Notes: generated from the letters alone by a model not told the origin. 45,387 nt of DNA from an uncultured Prevotellaceae bacterium (GCA_902761905.1 CACWMK010000043.1:1845-47231); one strand, 5' to 3'. Positions 15,948 to 27,974 are shown, numbered from the stretch's first letter. A program made the numbers and translations.

Positions 15948-18128
15948 ATGAGTGAAAAATTGAATCTCACAGCAGCCCTGAAGAAGTACTTTGGATTCGA
16001 CACATTCAAAGGCGATCAGGAGCGTATCATCCAGAATCTGATGGATGGTAAGGACACCTTCGTGCTTATGCCGACCGGTGGTGGTAAGTCGTTGTGCTAC
16101 CAGTTGCCCTCGCTACTGATGGAGGGTACAGCCATTGTGATATCACCACTGATTGCGCTGATGAAGAACCAGGTGGATGTCATTACCAGCATGAGTGAGA
16201 CGGAGGGTACTGCACACTACCTGAACTCTTCGCTTAACAAGGCTGCTATCGATCAGGTGAAATCAGACGTAATGGCTGGTCGCACAAAACTGCTATATGT
16301 GGCACCCGAATCGCTGACCAAGGAGGATAACGTGGAATTCCTGAAGTCGGTTAAGATTTCGTTCTATGCCATTGACGAAGCTCACTGTATCTCTGAGTGG
16401 GGACACGACTTCCGCCCAGAGTACCGTCGCATTCGTCCTATAGTAGATGAGATAGGTAATGCGCCTATCATTGCGCTTACGGCCACTGCTACAGATAAGG
16501 TACGTACGGACATCAAGAAGAACCTGGGCATTGTGGATGCCGCTGAGTTCAAGAGCTCGTTCAACCGTCCGAACTTGTATTACGAGGTGCGTCCAAAGAC
16601 AAAGGATGTTGACAAAGATATCATCAAGTTTATCAAGAAGCACACCGGTAAGAGCGGTATTATCTACTGCCTCTCGCGAAAAAAGGTGGAAGAGCTGGCC
16701 GAGATACTGCGTGTAAACGGTATCAAGGCAGCCGCATACCATGCTGGACTTGATAGCAACACACGTTCGAACACTCAGGATGAGTTCCTGATGGAGAACA
16801 TCGACGTGATTGTGGCTACCATCGCGTTCGGTATGGGTATCGACAAGCCCGATGTGCGATTTGTGATACACTACGATATACCTAAGTCGCTCGAAGGTTA
16901 TTACCAGGAGACCGGACGTGCCGGCCGCGATGGCGGCGAGGGTATCTGTCTGGCGTTCTACTCGTACAAGGACCTGCAGAAACTCGATAAGTTTATGGAA
17001 GGCAAGCCTGTTGCCGAGCAGGATATCGGTCGCCAGTTGCTGGTTGAGACTGCTGCCTATGCCGAGAGTAGCGTGTGTCGCAGAAAGATGCTGCTTCACT
17101 ATTTCGGTGAGAACTACGAGAAGGACAACTGCGGCAACTGCGATAACTGTCTGCATCCGAAGACTAAGATCGAGGCTCAGGACCAGTTGGTTATCGTGCT
17201 TAAGTCTATCCAGGCTATCAAGGAGAATTTCCGTTCAGACTATGTCATCGACTTTATCACCGGCAAGGAGACCGAGGAGATACTGGCGCACCGTCACGAG
17301 AAACAGGAGTTGTTTGGTGCCGGAGCCGACGATGACGAGAAGATATGGAACCCGGTTATCCGTCAGGCCCTGATAGCAGGCTACCTTAAGAAAGAGGTAG
17401 AGAATTACGGACTGCTGAAGTTGACTTCGGCCGGAAAGAAATTCCTGAAGTCGCCCTCATCATTTATGATTGTGAAGGATGCCGAGTTTAATGACGACTA
17501 CGAGGCAGGCGATGCCGAGGGAGGCGTAAGCTCTCTCGACCCCGTACTCACCTCGATGCTGCGCGACTTGCGAAAGAAGGTGTCGAAGCAGCTGGGTCGT
17601 CCGCCATACGTCATCTTCCAGGATGTGTCGATCGACCAGATGGCTACCGACTATCCTATCACTCTCGAGGAGTTGAAGTGTATCCAGGGAGTAGGCGAGG
17701 GTAAGGTGAAACAGCCCTACGCCCAGGAGTTTGTAGACCTGATCAAGGCTTACTGCGAGGAGAACGAGATTGAGCGCAATGTTGACATGCGCGTGCGTAC
17801 CGTAGCTAAGAAGTCGATGCTGAAGGTTAAGATTATCCAGAGCATCGACCGTCAGATAGCACTCGACGATATCGCTGATGCACAGGGTATCGAGTTCGAG
17901 GAGTTGCTCGACGAGGTTGAGGCTATCGTATACAGCGGTACAAAACTCGATATCGACTACTTCCTCGAAGAGGTTATGGACGAAGATCATATCGATGATA
18001 TCTACGATTACTTTGCGGAGTCAGAGACCGACAAACTGAGTGTTGCCGAAGAGGAACTCGGTGAGGACTATTCGGAGGATGAGATCCGCCTGGTACGTAT
18101 CAAGTTTATTTCAGAAATGGCCAACTAA
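15948..18128 (+). CDS. recQ: ATP-dependent DNA helicase RecQ
   Basis: 726 residues. Walker A MPTGGGKS (41-48), DEAH box (143-146) with HCISEWGHDFRPEY, helicase motif VI QETGRAGRDG, a zinc-binding CGNCDNC segment, then winged-helix and HRDC-like (PPYVIFQDVSI) domains. A roughly 120-residue acidic C-terminal extension is common in Bacteroidetes RecQ. It unwinds DNA 3' to 5' in recombination and fork repair. It lies 14 bp after clpX and 44 bp before guaB with no promoter seen in the gaps. Confidence 0.95.
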   Translation: MSEKLNLTAALKKYFGFDTFKGDQERIIQNLMDGKDTFVLMPTGGGKSLCYQLPSLLMEGTAIVISPLIALMKNQVDVITSMSETEGTAHYLNSSLNKAAIDQVKSDVMAGRTKLLYVAPESLTKEDNVEFLKSVKISFYAIDEAHCISEWGHDFRPEYRRIRPIVDEIGNAPIIALTATATDKVRTDIKKNLGIVDAAEFKSSFNRPNLYYEVRPKTKDVDKDIIKFIKKHTGKSGIIYCLSRKKVEELAEILRVNGIKAAAYHAGLDSNTRSNTQDEFLMENIDVIVATIAFGMGIDKPDVRFVIHYDIPKSLEGYYQETGRAGRDGGEGICLAFYSYKDLQKLDKFMEGKPVAEQDIGRQLLVETAAYAESSVCRRKMLLHYFGENYEKDNCGNCDNCLHPKTKIEAQDQLVIVLKSIQAIKENFRSDYVIDFITGKETEEILAHRHEKQELFGAGADDDEKIWNPVIRQALIAGYLKKEVENYGLLKLTSAGKKFLKSPSSFMIVKDAEFNDDYEAGDAEGGVSSLDPVLTSMLRDLRKKVSKQLGRPPYVIFQDVSIDQMATDYPITLEELKCIQGVGEGKVKQPYAQEFVDLIKAYCEENEIERNVDMRVRTVAKKSMLKVKIIQSIDRQIALDDIADAQGIEFEELLDEVEAIVYSGTKLDIDYFLEEVMDEDHIDDIYDYFAESETDKLSVAEEELGEDYSEDEIRLVRIKFISEMAN

Positions 18129-18151
18129 AGGTGTAAAAATAGTAAAGGTAA

Positions 18152-19654
<1,503 letters not shown>

Positions 19655-19656
19655 TA

Positions 19657-21090
19657 ATGAGAAAGCTCACCATAGCCCTATCCTTGTTTGCTGCGATAAC
19701 CTCGCAGCAAACATTGGCACAGTCATCCGATCCGACAGTGATGACTATCAACGGAGTCGCCGTGCCCCGTTCTGAATTTGAGTACTCTTACAACAAGAAC
19801 AACGGCGAAGGGGTGATTGATAAATTGTCGGTTGATGAGTACGTCACCTTGTTTGTTAATTACAAACTCAAGGTGGCTGCTGCTCTCGATGCTAAACTCG
19901 ATACACTCTCGTCGTTCCGTCAGGAATACCAGATGTATCGTGACCAACAGGTACGTCCCACAATGGTTACCGATGCCGATGTGCTGGCCGAGGCACGTCA
20001 GATGTACGACCGCACTAAGGCGATGATTGGTACCAAGGGGTTGGTTCGTCCTGCACATATCCTGCTCCGACTGTCGACCAAGGCCACAGCCCAACAGCAG
20101 GAACAAGTTAAACAGCGCATGGATTCTGTTTATCGTGCACTTCAGGGTGGCGCCGACTTTGCCGAGATGGCTAAGAAGGTGTCAGAGGATAAGGGCTCTG
20201 CTGCCCGTGGTGGCGATCTGCCCTGGATAGCTCCATCGCAGACACTCAAGGAGTTTGAGGATGTGGCATATTCGCTTGCTCCCGGACAGATGAGTAAGCC
20301 GTTCCTTAGTCCTGTGGGTTATCACGTGATATTGATGAAGGAGCGCAAACAGCTGGAACCATTCGACTCGCTTAAGTCTGCCATTGTGGAATCGCTTGAG
20401 CGTCGTGGTATCCGCAATGATATTGCCGATATGAAGCTGCGTCGTAAGGTTACCGAGTCGGCCGGACAACTGGATGCCGAACAGATAATGCAGCAGCAGG
20501 CTGATTCGATTGCTGCCGTTAATCCTGAGATGAAGTACCTGTTCAAGGAGTACCACGACGGACTGCTTCTCTACGAGATAAGCACCCGCGAGGTATGGGA
20601 CAAGGCTTCGACAGACGAGGTTGCACTTAAGGCGTGGTTTGATACACACAAGAAAAACTATGCATGGAAAGAGCCACGCTACAAGGGTATAGCTTATCAC
20701 GTAAAGACAAAGCAGGACGTAAAGGCTGTAAAGAACTGCGTGAAGAATCTTCCTTTCGACCAGTGGACTGAGGCTCTCCGCACCACATTCAATCCCGACT
20801 CTATCATACGCATACGCGTAGAGAAAGGTATATTCAAGCCCGGTGACAATGCTACTATCGACAAGATGGTATTCAAGCAGGCAGTTCAGGCCGAGGTTAA
20901 TCCAGACTACCCCATCGATGCTGTATTCGGCAAGAAAGTTAAACGTCCGGATGACTACGACGACGTGCGCCCGCAGGTGGTTGAGGATCTTCAGGACTAT
21001 CTTGAACAGGAGTGGGTGGCCGACTTGCGCCGTCGCTATCAGGTAGAAGTAAACAAAGAAGTATTGAAAACAGTAAATAAACATCTATGA
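19657..21090 (+). CDS. Periplasmic PpiC-type peptidyl-prolyl isomerase
   Basis: 477 residues with a signal peptide (about 1-21, ending LAQ). A SurA-like N-terminal helical region (NKNNGEGVIDKLSVDEYVTLFVNYKLK) is followed by one parvulin domain (about 130-235: RPAHILLRL, ARGGDLPWI, PVGYHVI). The C-terminal half is less conserved. It should assist folding of outer-membrane proteins in the periplasm. Its stop overlaps the next gene's start by 4 bp, and the downstream product is a SurA-like protein, so the two probably work together. Confidence 0.88.
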   Translation: MRKLTIALSLFAAITSQQTLAQSSDPTVMTINGVAVPRSEFEYSYNKNNGEGVIDKLSVDEYVTLFVNYKLKVAAALDAKLDTLSSFRQEYQMYRDQQVRPTMVTDADVLAEARQMYDRTKAMIGTKGLVRPAHILLRLSTKATAQQQEQVKQRMDSVYRALQGGADFAEMAKKVSEDKGSAARGGDLPWIAPSQTLKEFEDVAYSLAPGQMSKPFLSPVGYHVILMKERKQLEPFDSLKSAIVESLERRGIRNDIADMKLRRKVTESAGQLDAEQIMQQQADSIAAVNPEMKYLFKEYHDGLLLYEISTREVWDKASTDEVALKAWFDTHKKNYAWKEPRYKGIAYHVKTKQDVKAVKNCVKNLPFDQWTEALRTTFNPDSIIRIRVEKGIFKPGDNATIDKMVFKQAVQAEVNPDYPIDAVFGKKVKRPDDYDDVRPQVVEDLQDYLEQEWVADLRRRYQVEVNKEVLKTVNKHL

Positions 21091-22466
21091 GTTTTATAAA
21101 GAAAGTTATGACCCTTGCGCTTCTCGCCCTGCCACTTGTGGCTATGGCTGATAAGAAGGATTCTATCGGTACCGTTATCGATGAGGTGGTATGGGTTGTC
21201 GGCGACGACGCCATCCTGCGTTCTGATGTTGAGACCACACGTATGCAGGCTGCCATGGAGGGAGTGAAGTGGAGTGGTAATCCCGACTGCACTATCCCCG
21301 AGCAGATTGCCGTACAGAAGTTGTTCAAGCATCAGGCTCAGATTGATAGTATCGAGGTTACCGATGCCGATGTAGCGCAGGAGGTTGAGCAGCAGATAGC
21401 CTACTGGCTTGAGATGGTTGACGGTTCGCGCGAGCGTCTTGAGGAGTACAAGCATCAGAACCTGACTCAGATCCGTGCTGATCTGCGTGAGGAGATGAAG
21501 GATCGCCAGATGGTGCAGAAGATGCGTCAGAAGCTTGTCGAGGATATTACTGTTACACCTGCCGAGGTTCGTCGCTATTTCAGCGCACTGCCTCAGGATA
21601 GTCTGCCATTCGTTCCCACCGAGGTAGAGGTACAGATAGTACAGCTCACTCCGAAGATTGAGATTGAGGAGATTAACCGTGTGAAGGATGAGTTGCGTAA
21701 CTATACCGAGCGCGTGAACAAGGGTGAGACCCGTTTCCAGACTCTTGCACAGCTGTATTCTGAGGACCCCGGTTCTGCACGTCGTGGTGGTGAACTTGGA
21801 CTGATGGGCCGAGGCACTCTCGATCCTGCATTCGCCCAGGTAGCCTTCAATCTGACCGACCCCAAGAAGGTGTCAAAGATTGTAGAGTCAGAGTTCGGTT
21901 TCCATATCATCCAGCTTATCGAGAAGCGTGGCGACAAGGTTAATGTCCGTCATATTCTCCGTAAGCCTGTTGTATCCGACGAGGCTGTCGAGAAGACTAT
22001 CAACCGTCTCGACTCGATCGCTGCCGACCTGCGTGCCGAGAAGTTCTCGTTCGAGGATGCTGCATCGCTCATCTCGGATGATAAGGATACACGTAATGCT
22101 AAAGGTCTGCTTTCTACCGATATGATGAAGACTGGTAAGACATCGTCGAAGTTCCGTATGCAGGACCTTCCTGCAGAGATTGCCAAGGCTGTTGATACAC
22201 TGAAGGTCGGCGAGATATCAAGAGCTTTCCAGATGATCAACCAGCGTGGTAAGACCGTATGTGTCATCGCTAAACTCAAGAACCGTATCGATGGTCACCG
22301 TGCTACTGTGACTGAGGACTTCCAGATACTTAAGGACGTGGTACTGAACAAGCGCCGAGAGCAGCGTATCCACCAGTGGGTTGTAGATAAGATCAAGTCT
22401 ACCTACACCCGTCTTAGCGATGATTACAAGGATTGTAAGTTCGAATTCGAAGGTTGGAGAAAATAA
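21087..22466 (+). CDS. surA: SurA-like periplasmic chaperone/isomerase
   Basis: 459 residues with a signal peptide (1-21, ending AMA). The N-terminal chaperone region contains VIDEVVWVVGDDAILRSDVE, typical of SurA. A parvulin domain around 170-280 has EVQIVQLTPK, ARRGGELGLMG and EFGFHIIQLIE. A second, degenerate one (VRHILRKP...) follows. SurA escorts unfolded outer-membrane proteins to the BAM machinery. Translationally coupled to the preceding PpiC protein and followed by the OstA-like gene. Confidence 0.88.
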   Translation: MSFIKKVMTLALLALPLVAMADKKDSIGTVIDEVVWVVGDDAILRSDVETTRMQAAMEGVKWSGNPDCTIPEQIAVQKLFKHQAQIDSIEVTDADVAQEVEQQIAYWLEMVDGSRERLEEYKHQNLTQIRADLREEMKDRQMVQKMRQKLVEDITVTPAEVRRYFSALPQDSLPFVPTEVEVQIVQLTPKIEIEEINRVKDELRNYTERVNKGETRFQTLAQLYSEDPGSARRGGELGLMGRGTLDPAFAQVAFNLTDPKKVSKIVESEFGFHIIQLIEKRGDKVNVRHILRKPVVSDEAVEKTINRLDSIAADLRAEKFSFEDAASLISDDKDTRNAKGLLSTDMMKTGKTSSKFRMQDLPAEIAKAVDTLKVGEISRAFQMINQRGKTVCVIAKLKNRIDGHRATVTEDFQILKDVVLNKRREQRIHQWVVDKIKSTYTRLSDDYKDCKFEFEGWRK

Positions 22467-22483
22467 GAGTGATTAGGTAAAAG

Positions 22484-24070
22484 GTGAAAAACAGAAAGTA
22501 TTTTGTTACCCTATTGCTGTTGACCCTCACTCTGGGCATGGTGTCTGCTTTTGCACAAAAGCAGCAACAGCGTCGTCGTCCTGCTGCGCGCAGGACTGCC
22601 AAGGCGCAGGATACGCGTGTGTATCTGGTGCATGCCGATGTGCTGCACTTCGATCAGACCAAGAATGCCGATGCAACCATTCTCAACGGTAAGGTACACT
22701 TCACTCATCAGGGAGCCCGACTGTATTGCGACAGCGCCTATTTCTATGAGGCCAGCAACTCGTTCGAGGCTTTCGGACATGTAAAGATGTACCAAGGCGA
22801 CACCCTCTCACTCCTCAGCGACTACGCTTATTACGATGGTAACGAGCAGATGGCCCGTGCCCGTTACAACGTGGTACTGAAACACAAGAAGACAACTCTC
22901 TATACCGATAGTCTTGACTTCGATCGTCTGTATGATAACGCCTATTTCTTCGAGGGCGGAAAGATGATCGACGGCAAGACCACACTCACTTCCGACTGGG
23001 GTGAGTACAACACCAAGACCAAGATGTCGGTGTTCAACTACGATGTAAAGATGAAGAGCCCTAAGTTCTTCCTCACTACCGACACCCTGTATTACGACAC
23101 ACGTCTGTCGCTGGCTCATATCGTTGGCCCGTCAAACATCACCTCGGGCGATAGTCATATCTACTCAGAGTTGGGATATTACGACACCAAGAACGAGCGT
23201 GCCCGACTGATGGACCGTTCGGTGCTATCCAACAATGGTAAGATGATGGTAGGCGACAGTGTGTATTACGACAGTAAGGATGGTTTCAGTCAGGCTTTCC
23301 GCAATGTGGTATATGTCGACTCGGTAAACAAGAACAAGCTTACCGGCAACTACGGCGAATACTGGGAGAATACCGGTTTCGCGTTGTGTACCGACAGTGC
23401 TGTAGCCATCGACTACTCGCAGGGCGACTCACTATTTATTCATGCCGACACTCTGAAACTGGTGACATATAACATCGAGACCGACTCCGTATATCGTAAG
23501 ATATTCGGTTTCCATCACGTGCGCGCGTACCGTACTGATATACAGGCCGTGTGCGACTCGCTCATCTACAATTCACTCGATTCGTGTCTTACACTCTACC
23601 ACGATCCTATCGTGTGGAACAAGAACCAGCAGTTGCTTGGCGATCGCATCGAGGTGTTTATGAAGGATTCGCTCATCGACCACGCCCACGTCATCAATAA
23701 CTGTTTCTCCATACAACAGCTCCGCACCGATACCACAAAGTATAATCAGGTGTCGTCGAAGGAGATGTTCGCTTACTTTGTCGATGGTAATATCCACGAG
23801 ACACGTGCCAAGGGTAATGTGCTGATAGGATATTTCTTCGAGGAGGGCGATAGTATACCTATCATATATAACTATCAGGAAACGTCCGAGCTACGCATGT
23901 ATCTCAAGGATCGTAAACTCCAGAAGGTGTGGACACCTAAGAGTAGCGGCACCATGTATCCGCTCAACCAGATACCTGCCGAACGTAAGTTCCTGCCCGG
24001 ATTTGCCTGGTATAACTACGTGCGACCAACTGATCGCTACGATATTTTTAACTGGCGCGAAAAGAAATGA
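22484..24070 (+). CDS. OstA/LptA-like periplasmic protein
   Basis: 528 residues starting at GTG 22484; the next in-frame ATG would delete most of the signal peptide, so GTG is chosen. After the signal peptide and an Arg/Gln-rich stretch comes an OstA fold of repeated beta-strands ([37 protein letters not shown] is typical in pattern, residues about 50-85). This group is the Bacteroidetes counterpart of LptA/N-terminal LptD and probably helps carry LPS across the periplasm, which fits the LptB gene upstream and the SurA genes. Its last 4 bp overlap the mutL start. Confidence 0.85.
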   Translation: MKNRKYFVTLLLLTLTLGMVSAFAQKQQQRRRPAARRTAKAQDTRVYLVHADVLHFDQTKNADATILNGKVHFTHQGARLYCDSAYFYEASNSFEAFGHVKMYQGDTLSLLSDYAYYDGNEQMARARYNVVLKHKKTTLYTDSLDFDRLYDNAYFFEGGKMIDGKTTLTSDWGEYNTKTKMSVFNYDVKMKSPKFFLTTDTLYYDTRLSLAHIVGPSNITSGDSHIYSELGYYDTKNERARLMDRSVLSNNGKMMVGDSVYYDSKDGFSQAFRNVVYVDSVNKNKLTGNYGEYWENTGFALCTDSAVAIDYSQGDSLFIHADTLKLVTYNIETDSVYRKIFGFHHVRAYRTDIQAVCDSLIYNSLDSCLTLYHDPIVWNKNQQLLGDRIEVFMKDSLIDHAHVINNCFSIQQLRTDTTKYNQVSSKEMFAYFVDGNIHETRAKGNVLIGYFFEEGDSIPIIYNYQETSELRMYLKDRKLQKVWTPKSSGTMYPLNQIPAERKFLPGFAWYNYVRPTDRYDIFNWREKK

Positions 24071-25887
24071 GCGATATAATCCATCTTCTCCCCGACAGCG
24101 TAGCCAACCAGATAGCAGCTGGTGAGGTTATTCAGCGTCCGGCTTCTGTTATTAAGGAGTTGGTCGAGAATTCTGTAGATGCCGGTGCCACCACCATCCA
24201 TGTGATTGTGGTTGATGCCGGACGAACCTCTATTCAGGTTATCGACGATGGCAAAGGTATGAGCGAGACCGATGCCCGACTGGCGTTCGAGCGTCACGCT
24301 ACGTCTAAGATCTCGCAGGCTGGCGATCTGTTTGCACTCCGCACCATGGGATTCCGTGGCGAGGCACTCGCATCGATAGCTGCTGTGGCTCAGGTTGAGT
24401 TGCAGACGCGTACTGCCGAGGATGAGATTGGTACGAAGATTACACTTGCAGGTTCGCGTGTCACCGGCCAGGAACCAGTGTCATGCCCTGTTGGCAGCAA
24501 CTTCAAGATAGATAACCTCTTCTTCAATGTCCCTGCCCGTCGCAAGTTCCTTAAGACCAACGCCACCGAGCTTAATAACATCCTCACTGCCTTCGAGCGT
24601 ATTGTGCTCGTTTACCCCAGCATCCACTTCACCCTGCATCATAATGGGGTAGAAATGATGAATCTGCGTGCCGGTAGCACACGCCAGCGTATTGCCGATG
24701 TGTTTGGCAAACAGTACAGTCAGGACCTTGTGCCTGTCGAGGTACAGACGGCCATGTGTAAGGTGTCTGGATTTGTTGGCAAACCAGAATCTGCCCGTAA
24801 GAAGGGTGGATGCGACTATTTCTTCGTCAATGGTCGATTCATGAAGCATGCCTACTTCCACAAGGCTGTCATGAAAGCCTACGACCGATTGGTGCCCGAA
24901 GGAATGGCTGTTCCGTATTTCCTGTTTATCGAGGTTGAGCCTGGCGAGATAGATGTAAACATCCATCCCACCAAGACCGAGATAAAGTTTGAGAACGAGC
25001 AGGCCATCTGGCAGATACTCTCAGCCGCCGTGCGCGATGGTATCGGTAAGTTCTGCGAGGTTCCCTCAATCGATTTCGATACCCAGGGTCAGCCTGATAT
25101 CCCGGTGTTTGATTCTTCGCACGACAGCAGCTTCACAGCCGCTCCCCGTGTAAACTATAATCCCGACTACAATCCATTCAAGCAGAGTCATGCCCCCGCC
25201 AACCAGTGGGAATCGCTCTACGAAGGATTGGAACAGGGCACAACTCGTGAGGAACCTGTACAGCAGCAGTCGTTCTTCGATGACGATAATATCATCGAGC
25301 CGCAGTCGGCCACAGAGATCCTCTCTGAGAAGTCGCCTGCGCACTATCAGTATAAGGGCAAGTACCTTATGACTGCAGTTAAGTCGGGACTGATGATTAT
25401 CGACCAGCATCGTGCCAGCGTGCGTGTGCTCTACGATCGCTACATCAGTCAGCAGGGTGGTCATGCTCTTAGCACACAGACACTGCTGTTCCCCGAGACT
25501 GTTCAGTTCTCGCCATCTGAGGCACTAACCATGCAACAGCTGTTGCCAGAGCTGGCTTCGCTAGGTTTTGATCTCAGCGACCTTGGTGGCAATACTTACG
25601 CCGTAAATGGCGTTCCTGCCGGTATCGACGGCATCAACCCGCAATCGTTGCTCCGCGAGATGGTTTCTTCTGCCGGTGCATCCGACTCATTGTCGTCTAT
25701 TCACTCTGCTCTGGCACTTAAGTTGGCCCAGAGTGCTGCCATACCTTATGGTCAGATACTGAATAATGATGAAATGGAGGGCATCATCAACGAACTTTTC
25801 TCGTGCTCGAATGTAAACTACACACCCGACGGAAAAGCTATACTTTGCATCCTTCCACAGGGTGATATCGAGCATTTATTAGGCTGA
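24067..25887 (+). CDS. mutL: DNA mismatch repair protein MutL
   Basis: 606 residues. GHKL ATPase motifs: [12 protein letters not shown] and [10 protein letters not shown] (30-40), DDGKGM (60-65), RHATSKI (76-82) and GFRGEA (95-100). The C-terminal dimerisation domain begins about residue 430. The place where endonuclease-type MutLs carry DQHAxxExxxxE reads [13 protein letters not shown], lacking both glutamates, so nicking activity is doubtful. MutL links MutS to downstream repair steps. It ends the long clpP-mutL string. The short region downstream leads into the tRNA promoter. Confidence 0.95.
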   Translation: MSDIIHLLPDSVANQIAAGEVIQRPASVIKELVENSVDAGATTIHVIVVDAGRTSIQVIDDGKGMSETDARLAFERHATSKISQAGDLFALRTMGFRGEALASIAAVAQVELQTRTAEDEIGTKITLAGSRVTGQEPVSCPVGSNFKIDNLFFNVPARRKFLKTNATELNNILTAFERIVLVYPSIHFTLHHNGVEMMNLRAGSTRQRIADVFGKQYSQDLVPVEVQTAMCKVSGFVGKPESARKKGGCDYFFVNGRFMKHAYFHKAVMKAYDRLVPEGMAVPYFLFIEVEPGEIDVNIHPTKTEIKFENEQAIWQILSAAVRDGIGKFCEVPSIDFDTQGQPDIPVFDSSHDSSFTAAPRVNYNPDYNPFKQSHAPANQWESLYEGLEQGTTREEPVQQQSFFDDDNIIEPQSATEILSEKSPAHYQYKGKYLMTAVKSGLMIIDQHRASVRVLYDRYISQQGGHALSTQTLLFPETVQFSPSEALTMQQLLPELASLGFDLSDLGGNTYAVNGVPAGIDGINPQSLLREMVSSAGASDSLSSIHSALALKLAQSAAIPYGQILNNDEMEGIINELFSCSNVNYTPDGKAILCILPQGDIEHLLG

Positions 25888-25954
25888 AACGTAAATAAAC
25901 GTTAAAGAATTGCAGTTTTTTCGCAAAACATGCGGCGGTCTCAAAAAATCTTCT

Positions 25955-25962
25955 TACCTTTG
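25955..25962 (+). promoter_or_regulatory. -7 box of tRNA-Val
   Basis: TACCTTTG followed by CACCCGC, 20 bp before the mature tRNA. Confidence 0.65.
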
Positions 25963-25982
25963 CACCCGCTTACAAGAAATGA

Positions 25983-26057
25983 GGGCGTTTAGCTCAGCTG
26001 GTTTAGAGCATCTGCCTTACAAGCAGAGGGTCGGCGGTTCGAATCCGTCAACGCCCA
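25983..26057 (+). tRNA. tRNA-Val (anticodon TAC)
   Basis: A 75-nt cloverleaf: acceptor GGGCGTT pairs with AACGCCC (26050-26056), D arm GCTC...GAGC, anticodon stem TCTGC/GCAGA with loop CTTACAA and anticodon TAC at 26018-26020, T arm GGCGGTTCGAATCCGTC, discriminator A26057. CCA is not encoded and must be added after transcription. Confidence 0.95.
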
Positions 26058-26097
26058 CGTTGATCGCATCCTTTTTTTATTCAGACGTAACTACAAC

Positions 26098-27483
26098 ATG
26101 AAGAAGGTGAAAAATAGCGAATTGTTGCTTTCCTATATTCGTGAAGGCCGCACGATGACACAGAGAGAAAAGCTCTGGCTCATCGTTAGTTTGAGTATAC
26201 CTTCTATTCTTGCTCAGATATCAGCCACCGTCATGTTTTTCATCGATGCCTCGATGGTTGGTCATCTAGGTGCCAAAGCCTCGGCTTCAATAGGATTGGT
26301 CGAGACTACCGGTTGGCTACTTGGTGGACTGGCCTCGGCCGCTAATATGGGATTCTCCGTTCAGGTGGCGCATTTCATCGGTGCTAATGATTTCGAGGCT
26401 GCCCGTCGCGTGCTTCGACAGTCGTTAGTGTGCTGTATGGTATGGGCACTCCTGATATCATTAGTGTCGGTAGGCATCAGTCCCTTCCTGCCTTACTGGA
26501 TGGGCGGCACAGCCGAGATAGCCCGTGATGCATCGCTTTATTTCGCCATTTTCGGTGCCTGTGGTATCTTCTTCCAGATGGAGGGATTGGCCGGATCGAT
26601 GCTTAAGTGCTCTGGCAACATGAAGATTCCCTCCATACTTAATATAGGTATGTGCGTGATGGATGTAGTGTTCAACTACTTCTTCATCTATATTCTCGAC
26701 ATGGGTGTGATGGGTGCAGCCATGGGTACGGGCGCAGCCATGCTCGTCACGGCCAGTCTTATGATGTATTTCCTGCTCGTACGGTCAAAGATGCTCTCGC
26801 TCGTTGGCCGTCCTGGCTCGTTCCGTCCCAAGAGCGATACCGTCGGCAATGCCTTTAAGATAGGTGCTCCTATGGGGCTGCAACATTTGCTGATGGGATC
26901 GGCTCAGATGGTAAGCACGCTTATCGTGGCTCCTTTGGGCACGATAGCTATTGCTGCGCACTCTCTGGCTATCACTGTCGAGAGTCTTTGTTATATGCCC
27001 GGCTTTGGTATTGCTGAGGCTGCCACCACACTGGTGGGGCAGGGTATAGGTGCCGGTCAGAAACAACTCACCCGTTCGTTTGCCCACATGTCTGTAGGTC
27101 TTGGTATTTGTGTTATGACCTTTATGGGTATTATGATGTGGATTTTTGCTCCAGAGCTTATGTCGATAATGTCGCCGGTCGACGAGGTTATCACGCTCGG
27201 TGCACAGGTATTGCGTATCGAGGCATGGGCCGAGCCGATGTTTGCGGCAGCCATAGTTACCAATGGTATCTTCGTGGGTGCTGGCGATACTATTATTCCC
27301 GCCATTATGAGTCTGGGTAGTATGTGGGCTGTTCGTCTTACTTTGGCTGCATCACTGGCGCCAAAGTGGGGACTACGTGGTGTGTGGACAGCCATGGCTG
27401 TCGAACTCACCTTCCGTGGCATCATCTTCCTTGTTCGCCTGTTCCGTGGCAGTTGGTCAGAAAAGCTTAAGCTTAACAAGTAA
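26098..27483 (+). CDS. MATE-family multidrug/Na+ antiporter
   Basis: 461 residues and about twelve membrane segments in two MatE halves. The first half starts LWLIVSLSIPSILAQISATVMFFIDASMVGHLG, the second FKIGAPMGLQHLLMGSAQM; both are given as patterns over residues about 27-60 and 257-275. The family exports cationic drugs or metabolites against Na+ or H+ gradients; the substrate cannot be deduced. It begins 40 bp after the tRNA with no separate promoter visible. Its 3' end converges on a minus-strand small-RNA terminator. Confidence 0.92.
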   Translation: MKKVKNSELLLSYIREGRTMTQREKLWLIVSLSIPSILAQISATVMFFIDASMVGHLGAKASASIGLVETTGWLLGGLASAANMGFSVQVAHFIGANDFEAARRVLRQSLVCCMVWALLISLVSVGISPFLPYWMGGTAEIARDASLYFAIFGACGIFFQMEGLAGSMLKCSGNMKIPSILNIGMCVMDVVFNYFFIYILDMGVMGAAMGTGAAMLVTASLMMYFLLVRSKMLSLVGRPGSFRPKSDTVGNAFKIGAPMGLQHLLMGSAQMVSTLIVAPLGTIAIAAHSLAITVESLCYMPGFGIAEAATTLVGQGIGAGQKQLTRSFAHMSVGLGICVMTFMGIMMWIFAPELMSIMSPVDEVITLGAQVLRIEAWAEPMFAAAIVTNGIFVGAGDTIIPAIMSLGSMWAVRLTLAASLAPKWGLRGVWTAMAVELTFRGIIFLVRLFRGSWSEKLKLNK

Positions 27484-27509
27484 TTTATCCTTTTCTTTCG
27501 ATTATACGC

Positions 27510-27551
27510 AAAAAAAAGCCGCTCAAGGGTCATCAACGACTCCTGTGCGGC
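27510..27551 (-). terminator. Terminator of the 305-nt candidate sRNA
   Basis: Arms 27518-27531 and 27538-27551 pair over 14 positions with two mismatches (outer GCCGC/GCGGC), a 6-nt loop, and eight T on the minus strand (A run 27510-27517). No T run follows on the plus strand, so it serves the minus strand. Confidence 0.85.
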
Positions 27552-27815
27552 ACCAACAATCTATGAATAACTAAAAACCTTTTTCTGAGAAAAAACGGAG
27601 TGTCACCACTGCGTCTTTGTTATCCTTACTAACAAATCTTTTTCTAACACCTTAGAAATACCTATCTCAAATTTAACTAACTAATAAACCTAAAACCAAA
27701 TTCTAACTAACTATTAACTCTAACTAAAACCTAAATCAATCAATCTTATATACCTTAACTAATACCTCTGTATTGTTTCTATGCTTCTTATTGAAGATCA
27801 ACTTCTTGTCTTTTG
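27510..27815 (-). ncRNA. Candidate small RNA, about 305 nt
   Basis: On the minus strand a complete promoter (27822-27852) is followed about 305 nt later by a strong intrinsic terminator (27510-27551). Between them there is no credible reading frame; the first ATG occurs only within the terminator stem. The middle (about 27640-27745) is U/G-rich with repeated TTAGTTAG. The 5' part can form GAAG-TTGAT-CTTC. It lies in the 491-bp gap between the MATE and aat genes, antisense to neither. I do not recognise it as 6S, SRP or RNase P RNA. Confidence 0.6.
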
Positions 27816-27821
27816 ACGTTG

Positions 27822-27852
27822 CAAAGGTACGACGATTTTCGCAACCAGCAAA
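27822..27852 (-). promoter_or_regulatory. Promoter of the 305-nt candidate sRNA
   Basis: Minus-strand TTTG (27849-27852), exactly 19 bp, then TACCTTTG (27822-27829), a full match to the Bacteroidetes consensus. Confidence 0.78.
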
Positions 27853-27943
27853 GAAATATCACCTACTTTCCTTGAAAAAGTGCGTTTCTTTTGATATACA
27901 TCAACTGATTGTGTGCGAACACAACTATTTTGTGTACGTAGAC

Positions 27944-27959
27944 AGTGTAATTTTACACT
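27944..27959. other. Short perfect hairpin between aat and the sRNA promoter
   Basis: AGTGTAA (27944-27950) and TTACACT (27953-27959) with a 2-nt spacer. A T5 run follows only on the plus strand. It lies 15 bp past the aat stop and may mark the aat mRNA 3' end, but on the minus strand it lacks a U tract. Confidence 0.45.
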
Positions 27960-27974
27960 TTTTGTCAATTGGCG

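Noticed and set aside
16293-17156. 287-codon minus-strand frame inside recQ
   Set aside because: Lies wholly within conserved helicase motifs on the other strand.
25910-26101. 63-codon plus-strand frame around 26000
   Set aside because: It covers the tRNA-Val gene and its promoter.
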